Of a stretch of DNA of 64,000 bases, positions 21,917 to 33,301 are shown piece after piece. This DNA is from Euptelea pleiosperma. Its lineage: Eukaryota; Streptophyta; Magnoliopsida; Ranunculales; Eupteleaceae. The notes under the pieces were generated by a model. That model was given only the letters and a program-made list of their open reading frames with translations. It was not told the DNA's origin and searched no databases. The first letter of the stretch is position 1. Every line of letters starts with the position of its first letter. The stretch is taken from the NCBI GenBank assembly GCA_035048495.1, contig CM068540.1, forward strand, positions 10,090,829 to 10,154,828, written 5' to 3'. Made by a program: the position numbers and the translations under genes.

Positions 21917-22841
21917 CAAAGAGATGTGAGTCTCTTAGAGGAGGGAGATAGATTAGGTGAAATAGATCGGTGCGGTAGACTGACTCTCAAATCGAATCAG
22001 TCTCAGGTTGGATCAAATCCAAATGGGCATATGCTTAAAAAAGGAAGCCTTTAGAGTCGGCAAGAGGTTATGAAACCGAATGAGCCTGGATGATGCGCAC
22101 AGAGCAACAGATAATCCTAATCTAAACAATCAGGATAGTATTATGAATTATCTTATTAGTGTAGGGAAGTGTAGATTATGACTCCCCAAACTAACCGAAT
22201 TTGTCAAGTGTGATGAGTTTTCCCAGAAGAGGAGTGTTCGTATTCCTAATCCGACACTAAGCTAATCCGACAGACAATCAAGGAGGCCACTTACGAGCTC
22301 GGTATACTTGAGTAGTAAGGACCTATGGGTGTGTTAGATAACAGTGACCCACACTCATGGACTTAATCGACTTGATCTTTGAAGGGGTCGCTTTATGTGG
22401 AGTGATATTCGCTTAAAAGTGTGTATTTTCCACTGTTATCTTCTAAGCATTTTCACACTCTCCTACGTTAAAATGCTCTATTTATCTACTTTTCTACGTA
22501 AGAGTCTCTTTTGTTGTGTAGAACACACTTTTCTAGACGAAATGATATATTTGCATGCATTAAACACATTTTCGGAAGTCTAGACATGAAGTCATTCTGA
22601 TAGAGTCTCATTACGTGCTTCTTCTGTCGTAGGAAACCCCGATGGGACAATTCTCAAGACTTGCGAGTCCACATCGATCAGGAAAGCCCATTATCAAAGC
22701 TTAAAGAGCCCACATGCTATGATTAGAAGATATGGGCCAAATATGGGCTGAATAAGAGGACCAAAAAGCTAGCCCAAAGAACGAAGAGAGCAGGAGAGCC
22801 AATGACCAAGAGACGGACCAAAGTGTTTAAAGCCACATGAG

Positions 22842-25670
22842 TGAAAGTAGGGTTTTTCCGCGTCGTTGGTTACGAAAACCCTAAAATCAACACTTTTTGT
22901 AATTATCTGAGACTTGTAACCTGTAAAATGAGCAATTTTTGCACAGTGGACAGTGTCGGATGTCGATCCTCACTCGGGGGTAGTTAGCGCATGTAGATAA
23001 CATAAAATGATGGATTTTTCTCAGAAATTTCTACCAAAGAGGATGGAAGGGTGAGAGAAGCCAGTCGATTTTTAAAACATACTTTTGGTGAGATAATTGA
23101 ACGAAACTATTGCTAACATGAAATAAAATCAACTTAGAATAATAAAATACATTAATTCAAATTGTCATTTACATGAAATTGCATGATTTAAACTAGTTAT
23201 CATAGCATGAAATAAAACTAGAGAGATAGAGAATAGAGAGTGAAAGAGAAGTTAGAGAGAGAAAGTGGCAAAAACAAGAATTTAGAGAGAAAGAATTGAA
23301 TGGAGAGAGAAAGTTGAGAGAGAAAGTTATTTTAGAGAAAGAAAGAAGAAAATAGAGAGAGAAAGTGGAAGTAGAGAGAGAAATACCTACGTGACTTACC
23401 GAGAGGTGGACAAATGATGAAGGCAATCTCTGTGGCTGCCCGTAGTGATGGATCAGCCAAGTGGTATTCGGCCAAGGGAATGGATGGTGAGTATAGAGGT
23501 GGAGTGGACCAATGGGGCAGCAAGTTGAAAACTTGCTGGCTGGTATGATGGAGGCGAGAAGCCTGTAGGAGATCACGCAAGGGCTGGAAAACTCGACCGT
23601 TGAAAGAGATGAAGCATGGTAGAGGGAGGTGTTGCTTGTGTCGGCGTCAATGGAAGTTGCCGTTAATCATTAAAAAGTGAACCGGCTAGAAGCAATTGCA
23701 GCGACCATGAAGAGGAGCTTAGGAGAAGCCCACGGTCTAGTTAGTTGCAGGTTCTCTTGCACAGTCTGCACCTTGGCTTGATTGCCGGTGGTTTAATTTA
23801 AAGGTGGAAGAGTCGGTGACTTGCAGGTTGTTCAGAGAAGAATGGCACGTTCAGCAGGTTGGAGAAGATGGGCTGGAGTTTCTATCCGGTTTCAAGGGAG
23901 TTTGTAGGCGGTAGCCGTGAAGAGGTAGCAGACACATTGGAGAAGATCGTGGGAAAAAGATGGAGTAAGGGGCATTGAGGGAGAGAAGTTGCAGACCTAC
24001 AACTTGGGAAGTTGTAGGTTAGGACGTGAAAGAGATGGTGGAGAGCGGCTGGGGAGAGGAGAAGATTGCGGTAAGAGAGAAGGGCCTGGTAGTTGCACCA
24101 GTCCGTGCACGTGGTGGTTCGGTGGCTGAAGAACGATGGAGGATCGCTGGTGGATCGAAATAGGGGCAACAGGAGGAGCACGCCTCATGGTGGAGATGGA
24201 GAACCCGGCTGCAAGTAAGAGAGGGTAGGGACGTGGAAGGAAAACGTGGAGGAGAAAGAAGTGAGTGATGGCTTGAAAAGAGGAGAAGCCTTGAAGAATG
24301 AAACGTGAATGGAGGCTGCTGGTTCGGGTGGTGATGGGGGCGGCAGTAATGGAAGCTGCTGCTCCGTTGCAAGAGGATGGCGAGGTCGTTAATGGAGGGG
24401 TAAGGGGTGGCTAGCAAGAGATGGTGGAGGAGATCTTGATCGGGCGGAGTTGCAGCCTGCAACTCTGGCAACAACTTGGTGAAGATGAAGAAGATGAAAA
24501 AGAAGAAGAAGAAAGGAGGAGGAAGATGGGGCCCAAATAAGAAGGGAAAACATGGGGAAGGGTAAAGGGGAAGGATGGAAGAGATTGGAGGGGGATTAGG
24601 GTCCCAAAGAACCCTTCTCCTTCCCCTTTTAAAGCTCCATAGTTTCCATTAATGGAAATTAGGGAATTTTTGAAATAAAAATAAATAAATTTTTTTTTAA
24701 GTAAAACCCTACTTTTCTTTGGGGAATTTCCCCATTTAGTGGACCCCCCATTTTTTAAAATTTAATTGAAATTATTTTGAAATTCACGGGGTCCACTAAA
24801 TGGTCGGACAGCGGGTCGATAATGATGGGCCCGGCTACTGGCCCACATGGATTGATGATGTCCATCGTTTCACAAGATAATGTGACAGACAATCTGATGG
24901 CGATCGGATGGATGGTGACTTGATTGGGACCCAGATTGGTAGATCGACAGATCTAGAGAGATCCAACGGTCTAGTGGAAGATCCAACGGTCCAATTGAAG
25001 ATCCAACGGTCAAAAAGCTAAGGGAGATGAGACAGAGCCAATGGGCAGGAGTTCTGGGGTTAGGTCAGTAGATTCGAGGACCGAGAGATGAAGAGAGAGA
25101 GAATAAAGAGAGATGAGAGAGAAAATATCAGAAAATGGAGATAAAAGTATTGGCAGAGAGTTTGGAACCCTGGTCTTCACTGTGACCATCCTCACACTTC
25201 TCCAGTAGAGTAGACTATCATTCTTTGCTGACTCATGTGGCTTTAAACGCTTTGGTCCGTCTCTTGGTCCTTGGCTCTCCTACTCTCTTTGTTCTTTCGG
25301 CTGGCTTTTTGGTCCTCTTATTCAGCCCATATTTGGTCCATATCTTCTAGTCATAGCATGTGGGCTCTTTAAGCTTTGATAATGGGCTTTCCTGATCGAT
25401 GTGGGCTCACAAGTCTCGAGAATTGTCCCATCGGGGTTTCCTGCGACAGAAGAAGCGCATAATGAGACTCTATCAGAATGACTTCATGTTTAGACTTCCG
25501 AAAATGTGTTTAATGCATGCAAATATACCATTTCGTCCAGAAAAGTGTGTTCTACGCAACAAAAGAGACTCTTACGTAGAAAAGTAGTTAAATAGAGCAT
25601 TTTAACATAGGAGAGTGTGAAAACGCTTAGAAGATAATAGTGGAAAATACGCACTTTTAAGCGAATATCA
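22842..25670 (-). mobile_element. S4: solo LTR, minus strand, inside S3
   Basis: On the minus strand it starts TGATATTCGC (25670) and ends CTACTTTCA (22842). Perfect TSD ATGAG at 22837-22841 and 25671-25675. The interrupted S3 sequence (GCCACATGAGTCAGCAA) is restored when S4 and one TSD are removed. It holds a GGAGTTGCAG/CTGCAACTCTGG hairpin (24444-24468), a palindrome core (24641-24664) and a TTTAAAAG TATA-like box on the minus strand (near 24633). Being inverted within its own family, it forms a large foldback with S3. Confidence 0.93.
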
Positions 25671-26397
25671 ATGAGTCAGCAAGGAATGATAGTCTACTCT
25701 ACTGGAGAAACGTGAGGATGGTCACAGTGAAGACCAGGGTTCCAGACCCTCTGCCAATACTTTTATCTCCATTTTCTGATATTTTCTCTCTCATCTCTCC
25801 TTATTCTCTCTCTCTTCATCTATCGGTCCTCGAATGTACTAACCTAACCCCAGAACTCCTGCCCATTGGCTCTGTCTCATCTCCCTTAGCTTTCTGACCG
25901 TTGGATCTTCAATCGGACCGTTGGATCTTCCACCGGACCGTTGGATCTCTCTAGTTCTATCGATCTACCAATCTGGGTCCCAATCAAGTCACCATCCATC
26001 CGATCGCCTTCAGATTGTCTGTCACATCATCTTGTGAGACGATGGACATCATCAATCCATGTGGGCCAGTAGCCGGGCCCATCATCATCGACCCGCTGTC
26101 CGACCATTTAGTGGACCCCGTGAATTTCAAAATAATTTCAATTAAATTTTAAAAAATGGGGGGTCCACTAAATGGGGAAATTCCCCAAAGAAAAGTAGGG
26201 TTTTACTTAAAAAAAAAAAAAAAAAAATTATTTTTCTTATTTTTTATTTTTGAAAAATACCCTATTTCCATTAAAGGAAATAGGGAGCTTTAAAAGGGGA
26301 AGGAGAAGGGTTCGTTTGAACCCTAATCTCCCTCCATTCTTCTCTTCTCTTCCCCCAATCTCTTCTCCTTTCAATCCCCCTCCTCCTTCTTTCTCCT

Positions 26398-26420
26398 CTT
26401 CTTCTTCTTCTTCTTCTTCT

Positions 26421-26455
<35 letters not shown>

Positions 26456-26466
26456 TTCTTCTTCTC
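26398..26466 (+). repeat. (CTT)n tract in S3 leader
   Basis: Near-perfect CTT trinucleotide run just downstream of the TATA-like box, transcribed if the LTR is active. Glu-, Arg- or Ser-rich frames over it are artefacts of the repeat. Confidence 0.95.
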
Positions 26467-29301
26467 CCCACCTGTGCGTATGTTTGCTGGTGGATTCTCC
26501 CTTCTCTACCGCTCCTCCCAACAACTCCGGCAAGCAACTAGCGTGCTCGCTCGACTAGTTCGCCCCTTCACCTGCTACACCGCCCAACACCTCTCCATTG
26601 TTTTCTGTTTTGCAGGTCCACCACGCTACCAGTTCTCCTTGCCCCAGCGCCTCCTCCATTGGTCTGCAACGATACAGATCTGCATCACATGCAGATCTGT
26701 CCTTCTTCATCGTCACCTCCTTCACCACGCTGCTGGTGTAGCGCCTGCAACTCTTTCCCACGCCCAACACTTCAGATGTTCCAGCAACTAGCAACCAGGG
26801 TCGTAATCTCCTAGCAGCAACGCCTGGAGATAACGACCACTATCACCATCTTGCACCAGCCGGTCAGACCCTCAACGCTGCTCCTCCTATCTACAACGGT
26901 TTTCTAACCATGCTCACCATCAAGAAGCACCACTACCTGCTGCTCATCCACTCCACCGTCTCCATTAGAGCCCTGGCTTGCCGACTTTCTTCTCAAAAGG
27001 TGCATACCAGTTCTCCATGGCAGTGGACACTCTAGCGCCTCCTTGCACCGCCTGCGCCTTGTCAAAGACGGACTGCAACCTAAGGCTGCCAACCACCTTC
27101 AAGCTTCTCTCATGGCTTGCCCATTCTTGTAGCTGCTAGACACGATCTTCATTAAGGGCGCCGTTAGGCTATCCTCCCCTCCAACCGTTGTAAGTGCTAC
27201 CTGCACTCGTAATCCCCACAACAGCCACCATTATTGTCGTCATGCCCTCGAGCTCCACCACGTGGTGCACTGGTCCAACCATTTTCTTCCCACTGAAGCA
27301 GTCCGTGAATGCACAAGGTAAAAGATCAACTCTTTCCCTCATCATTTTCTCTCTCTAATTTTATCTCTTTCCTCATCTTGATCTCTTTTCTTATGCTTTT
27401 TAGTTAGACTTTCTTTATTGCTTTTAGTTTGTTCGATTTCAGATTATTATTGTAAGGAATTTTTAATGATTAATACAATGGTTGTTCCGCAATTTCTTTA
27501 TTTAGTCATGTTCTTTATAACTCTACATTTGTAAGAATTTTCTCTCTCTAAAAGTACCAAAGAATGCTTTCAATCACCTACAATCCCCACTCTCACCCCT
27601 CCATCCTTTTATTTTTAGCAAATTTCTGTGATAAAAATCGTCATTTCATGTTCTTGCGTCGCGCAAACTAAACCCGAGTGCGGATCGACATCTAACACTT
27701 CCCACCGTGCAAGAAGTTCTAAATTTTGCAGGATAATCGGATTAAATTTACATATGTGTTGAGATTAAGGTCGTTCTCTCAATGACGGAAAAACCCTACT
27801 TTCATGGAGTTTTCCTCGAGCACCGATCTAATTGGGCTCTACTTCTTGATTGATTTTAATTCTTGGCTGTGGTTGCACATAAGCTGGAATGACGAGGTGA
27901 GTGATAAAATCCCACCAATTTCAAGTTAGAGCTGGGTTTGTTCTTTATGTATTTTATTACGACCAAACCAAGCAATTCTGATAAGTGTTGCAAAAGCAAA
28001 TAAACAATCAGCATAGTGTTTGCACAATGATCACGATCGCACTCAAGGCGAGGTGTAGAAACTTACCTGCCCGTTGGCTACGCACGAGGTCTCCTCAGTG
28101 AGATAGGGAGGGGCATCCAAATGGGCTTGGGCCCGACTCCACCTCTTTGAGCTTTCGCTCCCTACTCACTTGATAAACACAATTTGCAATCACGTTAGTC
28201 CACAATGGTCTATGGTATGGAATTGGAAGGTATACCACCGTTGGGGTTTCAAGAAACACGCAATGATTTAGGGCAGGTATTGTGAATTAGTTCCAATTAG
28301 GGTTTGAAATTCATGAATAAGCAGCTTTCTGAATTCATGTTCATTTTTTGCAATCCTGTCAACAAAGCAGCAACGGCGCCATTTGAAATTATGATTTTCC
28401 CATGTCGATGGATCGAAAACCCTTGATTTCAACAATATTTGTAATTTCTCCAATTTGGTTCACTAAATCCTGCAAAAATGAAGACTTGCACAGTGGCTCA
28501 TTTCGGATATCGTCACACTCGGGATTAGTTAGCACAATAAGAAACAAGAATAATCAAAAAATGCTTGGACTAAATGGACGGGTGAGAATGGTGGAGGTTG
28601 GTTTAAAATATGCTTGAAATTGTTGTTAAAACTATTAGAATGAAAAAAACATAAGAGAAACGAGAATGAAAAACACAATAAATAAAAACAACTTAAACTT
28701 GATTTTTAAAATTGTTCATTAAACTAAAAACAAATGCTTACAATGCTTGTCCAAATGCTTTACAACGAAAATAACATTAAACCAAATTAATCTAGAAAGC
28801 CATTAAAATACCCTAGAAAACATGTAAAGGTAGAGAGGGAAAGAAGAGAGAGAAAGAATGTAGGAAGGTTAGAGAGAGGGATTAGAGAGAAGCTTACCAT
28901 TGAAGAGGTAGATGGTGCAACTCTGATTGGATCGACCTCAATAGGATTGAGGATTGTAGCCTTGTGAATGAGATGGTAGCAGGTGGTTCCGGTGTTGCAA
29001 ATGAGTAGGGGTTGAGGAGCAACCGTCCAAGGTATGCTTGTGAGTAAGAGAGAGAGAAGAAAAGAAAAGATGAAAGAAGTTAGTGGTGGAGAGAACCAAC
29101 CCAAGAAGGAGAGATCGTAGATCTATTATAGACTTTTTTTTATTTTCGCTTGTTGTAAAAATGATGACTGTTGGATCTAAAGAGATCCAACGGTTGGGAA
29201 TGGATTAGTTAGATGAGAGAGAGAGTGACTAGGATAGAGAGAGATGGGGGAGAGAAGAATCAGTCAAGTGAGACCAATTCTCTCTTGTTGTTGCAAATGT
29301 A

Positions 29302-29420
29302 CATGGGCATGGGCATGGGCATGGGTTATGGGCATGGGCATGGGTCATGGGCATGGGTCGTGGGCATGGGCATGGGTCAGGGTCATAGGTCATGGGTCAT
29401 CGGTCATGGGTCATGGGCCT
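29302..29420 (+). repeat. ATGGGC/ATGGGT hexanucleotide repeat
   Basis: About 19 imperfect units of ATGGGC, ATGGGT or GTGGGC in the N3 5' LTR. The paired 3' LTR has only about 7 such units (17717-17760). Both LTRs were identical at insertion, so the repeat grew or shrank afterwards. Confidence 0.9.
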
Positions 29421-29842
29421 AGGGCCTAGGTCATGGGCCAAGATAGATAGATAGATAGAGAAATAGGAGAGAGGCGAAAGAAAAATATAAAAATAAAAGT
29501 GTTGGAGGGTCTTGAACCCTGGTCCTTTTATTCTCTCTAGTCTACTCCACCAATTAGTCAAACTTATCCTTTGATGTCAATTGGTGTGGCTTCTAACACC
29601 TAAGTCCTTCTCTTGGTCTCCAGCTATTCTTCTCTCTCTTAGTCCTTGTTCCGGCTCTACGATCCTCTAGCTTTGCCCGTACATGTCTTTTATCTTTTTA
29701 TCCTAGCCCGTTGGCTCTTAAGCTTTGATAGAAGTCTTCTGTGGTTGATCGTGGGCCCGCTAGTCCTCGAGAATCGTCCGATAGGGTCCTCTACAAGTAA
29801 AAAAGCACGGAATGAGATTCAACTAAAACGGCTTGATACTTG

Positions 29843-32418
29843 TGATATTCGCTCAAAAGTGCTTATTTTAAGCACTTATCCTGTTAGCGTTATCGCACTC
29901 TCCTACGTAAAACTGCTCTAATTATCCACTTTTCTACGTAAGAGTCTATCTCATTGCGTAAAACACACTTTTCTGGACGAAATGGTATATTTGCATGCAT
30001 TAAACACATTTTCGGAAGTCTAAATATTAAGCCGTTCTGATAAAGTCTCATTACGCGCTTCTTCTGTCGCAGGAAACCCCGATGGGACGATTTTCGAGAC
30101 TTGTGGGCCCAAATCGATCATGAAAGCCCATTATCAAAGCTTAACAAGCCCACATGCTATAACTAGAAGATATGGGCCAAATATGGGCTGAATAAGAGGA
30201 CCAAAAAGTCGGCCCAAAGAACGAAGAGAGTAGGAGAGCCAATGACCAAGAGACGGACCAAAGCGTTTAAAGCCACATGAGTCAGCAAAGAATGATGGTC
30301 GACTCTACTGGAGAAGCGTGAGGATGGTCACAGTGAAGAACAGGGTTCCAGACCCTCCGCCAGTGCTTTTTTCCATTTTTTTTGATACTTTTTCTCTCAT
30401 CTCTCCTTATTCTCTCTCTCTCTTCATCTCTCGATCCTCGAATCTACTGACCTAACCCCAGAACTCCTGCCTATCAGCTCTATCTCATCTCCCTTAGCTT
30501 TCTGACCGTTGGATCTTCCATCGGACCGTTGGATCTTCAATCGGACCGTTGGATCTCTCTAGATCCGTCGATCGACCAATCTGAGTCCCAATCAAGTCAC
30601 CATCCATCCAATCGCCATCAGACTGTCTGTCACATCATTCTGTGAGATGATGGACATCATCAACCCATGAGGGCCAATAGCCGGGCCCATCAGCATCGAC
30701 CCGCTGTCCGACCAGTTAGTGGACCCCGCGAATTTCAAAAATAATTTTAATTAAATGGGGGGTCCACTAATTGGGGAGATTCCCCATAGAAAAGTAGGTT
30801 TTTACTTAAAAAAAAAAAAAAAAAAAAAAAATTATTTTTTATTTTCAAAAAATACCCTATTTCCATTAATGGAAATAGGGAGCTTTATAAGATGAGGGAG
30901 AAGGGTTCATTCGAACCCTAATCCCTCTCCCCTCTTCTCCTCTCCTTCCCCTAATCTTCTGCCCAAGTTTTCCCCTCCTTTTTTCTCCTCTTTCCTTCTT
31001 CTTATTCTTTTTCTTCATCGTCTTCTTCTCCTTATTTTCGTCGCCGGAGTTGCAGAACTCCGGCGGATTGCAACCAGCAACCCTACCTGCAAGGGCGTCC
31101 TCCACTCTTGGATCGCCTTCCTCAGTTGCATCACAGCACCAGCAACTGCTGTCACCACTAATACACCTCCAGCCGTCCACAATCAACGCCGGTCGAAACC
31201 TACAACTCCGGCGAACTCGATCGCCGGACTGGTTCTATTTCTCCAAAAGCTCCAAATCCTAGCCGTTCTCCTCCTCCTCCTCTCTCTCTATTCTTTCACT
31301 CCCCATTCCCAAGCCGTCTCTCCCTTGGACTGGTGCATCTCCTTTGCACCACCAGCAGGTGTGTCCCACCGTGATCGCCATGCAACTCCGGCATCCTTGC
31401 TGGTGCATGGACTTGCAAAGCCAGCAGATCCGCCCTCAACTCTCCACGATTGCTGGCTCCTCCACCACCGATTTCACCCTATGATCTCCATCTTCAGTGA
31501 CTGCCCCTCTTAGCGCTGCTATGTACGTCCACGACCTGTTGCATCTCCAACTCATATTCAAGGTTAGCCTCTCCACCTTCTAGACCGCCCACAAGTGCAC
31601 CACCGTGCAACATCACCTAGCTCCTCTACCACGCCCGACTTCTCTCACAGCGTCCTCTCTCTCCTTTCTCCTCTCATTCCTCCGAACCATTCTCTCCTCA
31701 AGAAAAAAAAAAAAAAGAAAAAAACCAGAAAAATAAAAGAAACGAAAAGAAGAAGAAAGGGAGACCGTTAGGCCGCCATCACCAACCATCACGCCATCAC
31801 CGTATGGATGAATAGCAACTCCACGCACCACAACACCTCTTTCATGGCCCACCACTACACCCCCTTCATTGGTTCTCATCCGATCGATTCTCCAGTAAGT
31901 TTTGATGGTAATCTCTCTCATCCTTTCCTTTCTCTTTCTACAACTCACTTCTCTCTCTAAATTTCTTCTCCATCAAGTTCCCTTCTCTCTCACTAGATTC
32001 TATCCTTTCTCTAATTTATTTTATTTTGTTTTAATTCTTGTGGTATTTTGATTTTTAGCATTGTAAAAGATAATGGTTTTTATGAAGAATCTTAAGTTAG
32101 TTTTCTTTGATTAACGGTTTGATGTATGGTGTTGTTCATTTCATTCATGGTATTAGTTAATGTTCCTCTCTAAAAATCCCAAAATCATGTTTTAAAATCC
32201 CGAATCCACCATTCTCACCTCTCCACCAATTTCTAGCAAAAATTCATCATTTCATGCTCTTTATTGCACTAACGTGATTAATCCCGAGTGTGGATCGACA
32301 TCCGACACGAGCCACTGTGCAAAATTGCTCATTCTACAGGTTAAAAGTCTCGGATTAATTAAAATTGTGTTGAAGTTAGGGTTTCCGTAACCAACGACGC
32401 GGAAAAATCCTACTTTCA
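29843..32418 (+). mobile_element. S5: solo LTR, plus strand (2576 bp)
   Basis: Complete LTR, TGATATTCGC to CTACTTTCA, inserted in the N3 5' LTR. TSD ACTTG (29838-29842) and ACTGG (32419-32423), one change; the intact target reads GATACTGGACTATCC in the other N3 LTR. It has a terminal hairpin AAGTGCTTA-TTT-TAAGCACTT, a box B-like site (near 30350), U3 inverted repeat TTAGTGGACCCC/GGGGTCCACTAA (30716-30727 and 30759-30770), a perfect 26-bp palindrome (30855-30880), TTATAA TATA-like box (30885-30890), hairpin CGCCGGAGTT-GCAG-AACTCCGGCG (31042-31065), donor-like AGTAAGT (near 31891) and acceptor-like CTACAG (near 32338). A good reference copy of the family LTR. Confidence 0.95.
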
Positions 32419-32605
32419 ACTGGACTATCTAAAATGTGTAAATTTCATGCAAATAGTTGATTTTCATCTAAAGAATGCGTTCTACGCAATGGAAGAAACT
32501 CTTCCGTGGAAAAGTCGGCGAAAAGACAAGTTTTACGTAGGAAAATGCGACATCGCTATAAGGATAATGGCTTAAAATAAGCACTTTTGAGCGAATATCA
32601 TATCA

Positions 32606-33301
32606 CAACTCCAGTGTCTCCTTTTTGACAACTTTTTGCCAAGTCTCTGGCTTGCTTTTTCAAGCAGCAGCCCAGTTGGACCCGTCCTAACCTTTGACTG
32701 ATTCGATCTGAGAGTAAATCTACCACAATCCTCTATCTCCTCTGATGGCAGATAAATAGCCTATGTACTAGACCTACTATAGTTTTAGTGAAAATTTAGG
32801 TGATAATTCTCCGCAATGGTATGGCAATTCTGCGTATCATCATGACACTCCAGTCTCGTAGACTTCTATGGGGTATGACAATCACGAGGATCCAAAGTAC
32901 AAATCTGTACTCTAGGAACTTAAAAACTCAGTCTCTGCCCTTAGTGTCGCAGTCCAGTAGCCTGTGCATAATTTCGACTCTGTGGGATATTTTCCTCCGT
33001 CCAGGGAGAGATCTGTAGCTTCAGTACATTTCAATCTCCGATGCAGATATACCTCCTATGACAACACTTATTATCTTGACAATAGGAGTCACCATAACTT
33101 TGGTTGGGAACAGTCCGCTCTCCCGCAGCAACTGCCGCAGGATAATTATCCTTCCCAGTTTCATCAAACCAATGGAGAATATGATTGGCAATACTCGCAA
33201 TCATAGTACCCGTCATATCCACAGAATTACTATTCTGATCAATAGTGGGCCGCTCAGGATTTTCAAAGTCAGCATCTAGTCCCAGACTCTAACATGCCTT
33301 A
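32606..33301 (+). pseudogene. N2 ORF, 5' part
   Basis: N2 leader resumes (CTCCAGTGTCTCCTTTT) and the ORF starts at ATG 32745 (M-A-D-K). It aligns with N4 43569-44105 codon by codon, including the Tyr/Gln-rich stretch around 33050-33205. It is heavily damaged: TAG at 32757, 32860s, 33204-33206 and 33243-33245 among others; at the last two N4 has CAG. It is cut at 33301 by solo LTR S6. No enzymatic domain is present. Confidence 0.8.

Larger units (their letters stand above)
22403..27804 (+). mobile_element. S3: solo LTR, plus strand, itself interrupted by S4
   Basis: It starts TGATATTCGC (22403), resumes after S4 at 25676 and ends CTACTTTCA (27804). Flanked by a perfect TSD, TGGAG (22398-22402 and 27805-27809), with no internal region: a solo LTR of about 2.57 kb without S4. 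It carries a box B-like GGTTCCAGACC (near 25739), a 10-bp stem CCCTATTTCC/GGAAATAGGG (26260-26285), TTTAAAA as TATA-like box (26290), a (CTT)n tract (26398-26466), donor-like GGTAAAAG (near 27320) and an acceptor-like TTTTGCAG (near 27730). Confidence 0.92.
21917..28383 (-). other. N3 leader (split by S3) and primer site
   Basis: The N3 leader occupies 27805-28383 and 21917-22402 on either side of solo LTR S3. The primer site TGGCGCCGTTG (complement at 28371-28381) is two bases from the LTR and matches tRNA-Asp better than the other copies. A donor-like CAGGTAAG (complement near 28060) follows the conserved AGCGAAAGCTCAAAGAGGTGG block (28136-28160). The bases TGGAG occur on both sides of S3 (22398-22402 and 27805-27809). 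Confidence 0.8.
16828..32600 (-). mobile_element. N3: complete non-autonomous element, minus strand
   Basis: Read on the minus strand: 5' LTR (32600-28384, split by S5), tRNA-Asp primer site (28381-28371), leader, a degenerate ORF (21916-20199), 3' region, polypurine-like tract (complement at 18350-18361) and 3' LTR (18349-16828). Flanks are GATCA at 16823-16827 and TATCA at 32601-32605, a TSD with one change; the N2 sequence on both sides joins exactly as in N4. Its LTRs are shorter (about 1.5-1.6 kb without insertions) and form a distinct subfamily. Nested insertions S3, S4 and S5 show it is older than they are. Confidence 0.9.
28384..32600 (-). mobile_element. N3 5' LTR, split by S5
   Basis: On the minus strand it starts at 32600 (TGATATTCGC) and ends at 28384 next to the primer site. 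Without S5 it is about 1.64 kb. Compared with the 3' LTR it keeps the intact CATAATTTCA end and has an expanded ATGGGC repeat (29302-29420). Its sequence across the S5 insertion is given by the 3' LTR at 18160-18180. Confidence 0.88.

Noticed and set aside
26237..26558. Frames over the (CTT)n tract of S3, on both strands
   Set aside because: Simple-repeat artefacts.
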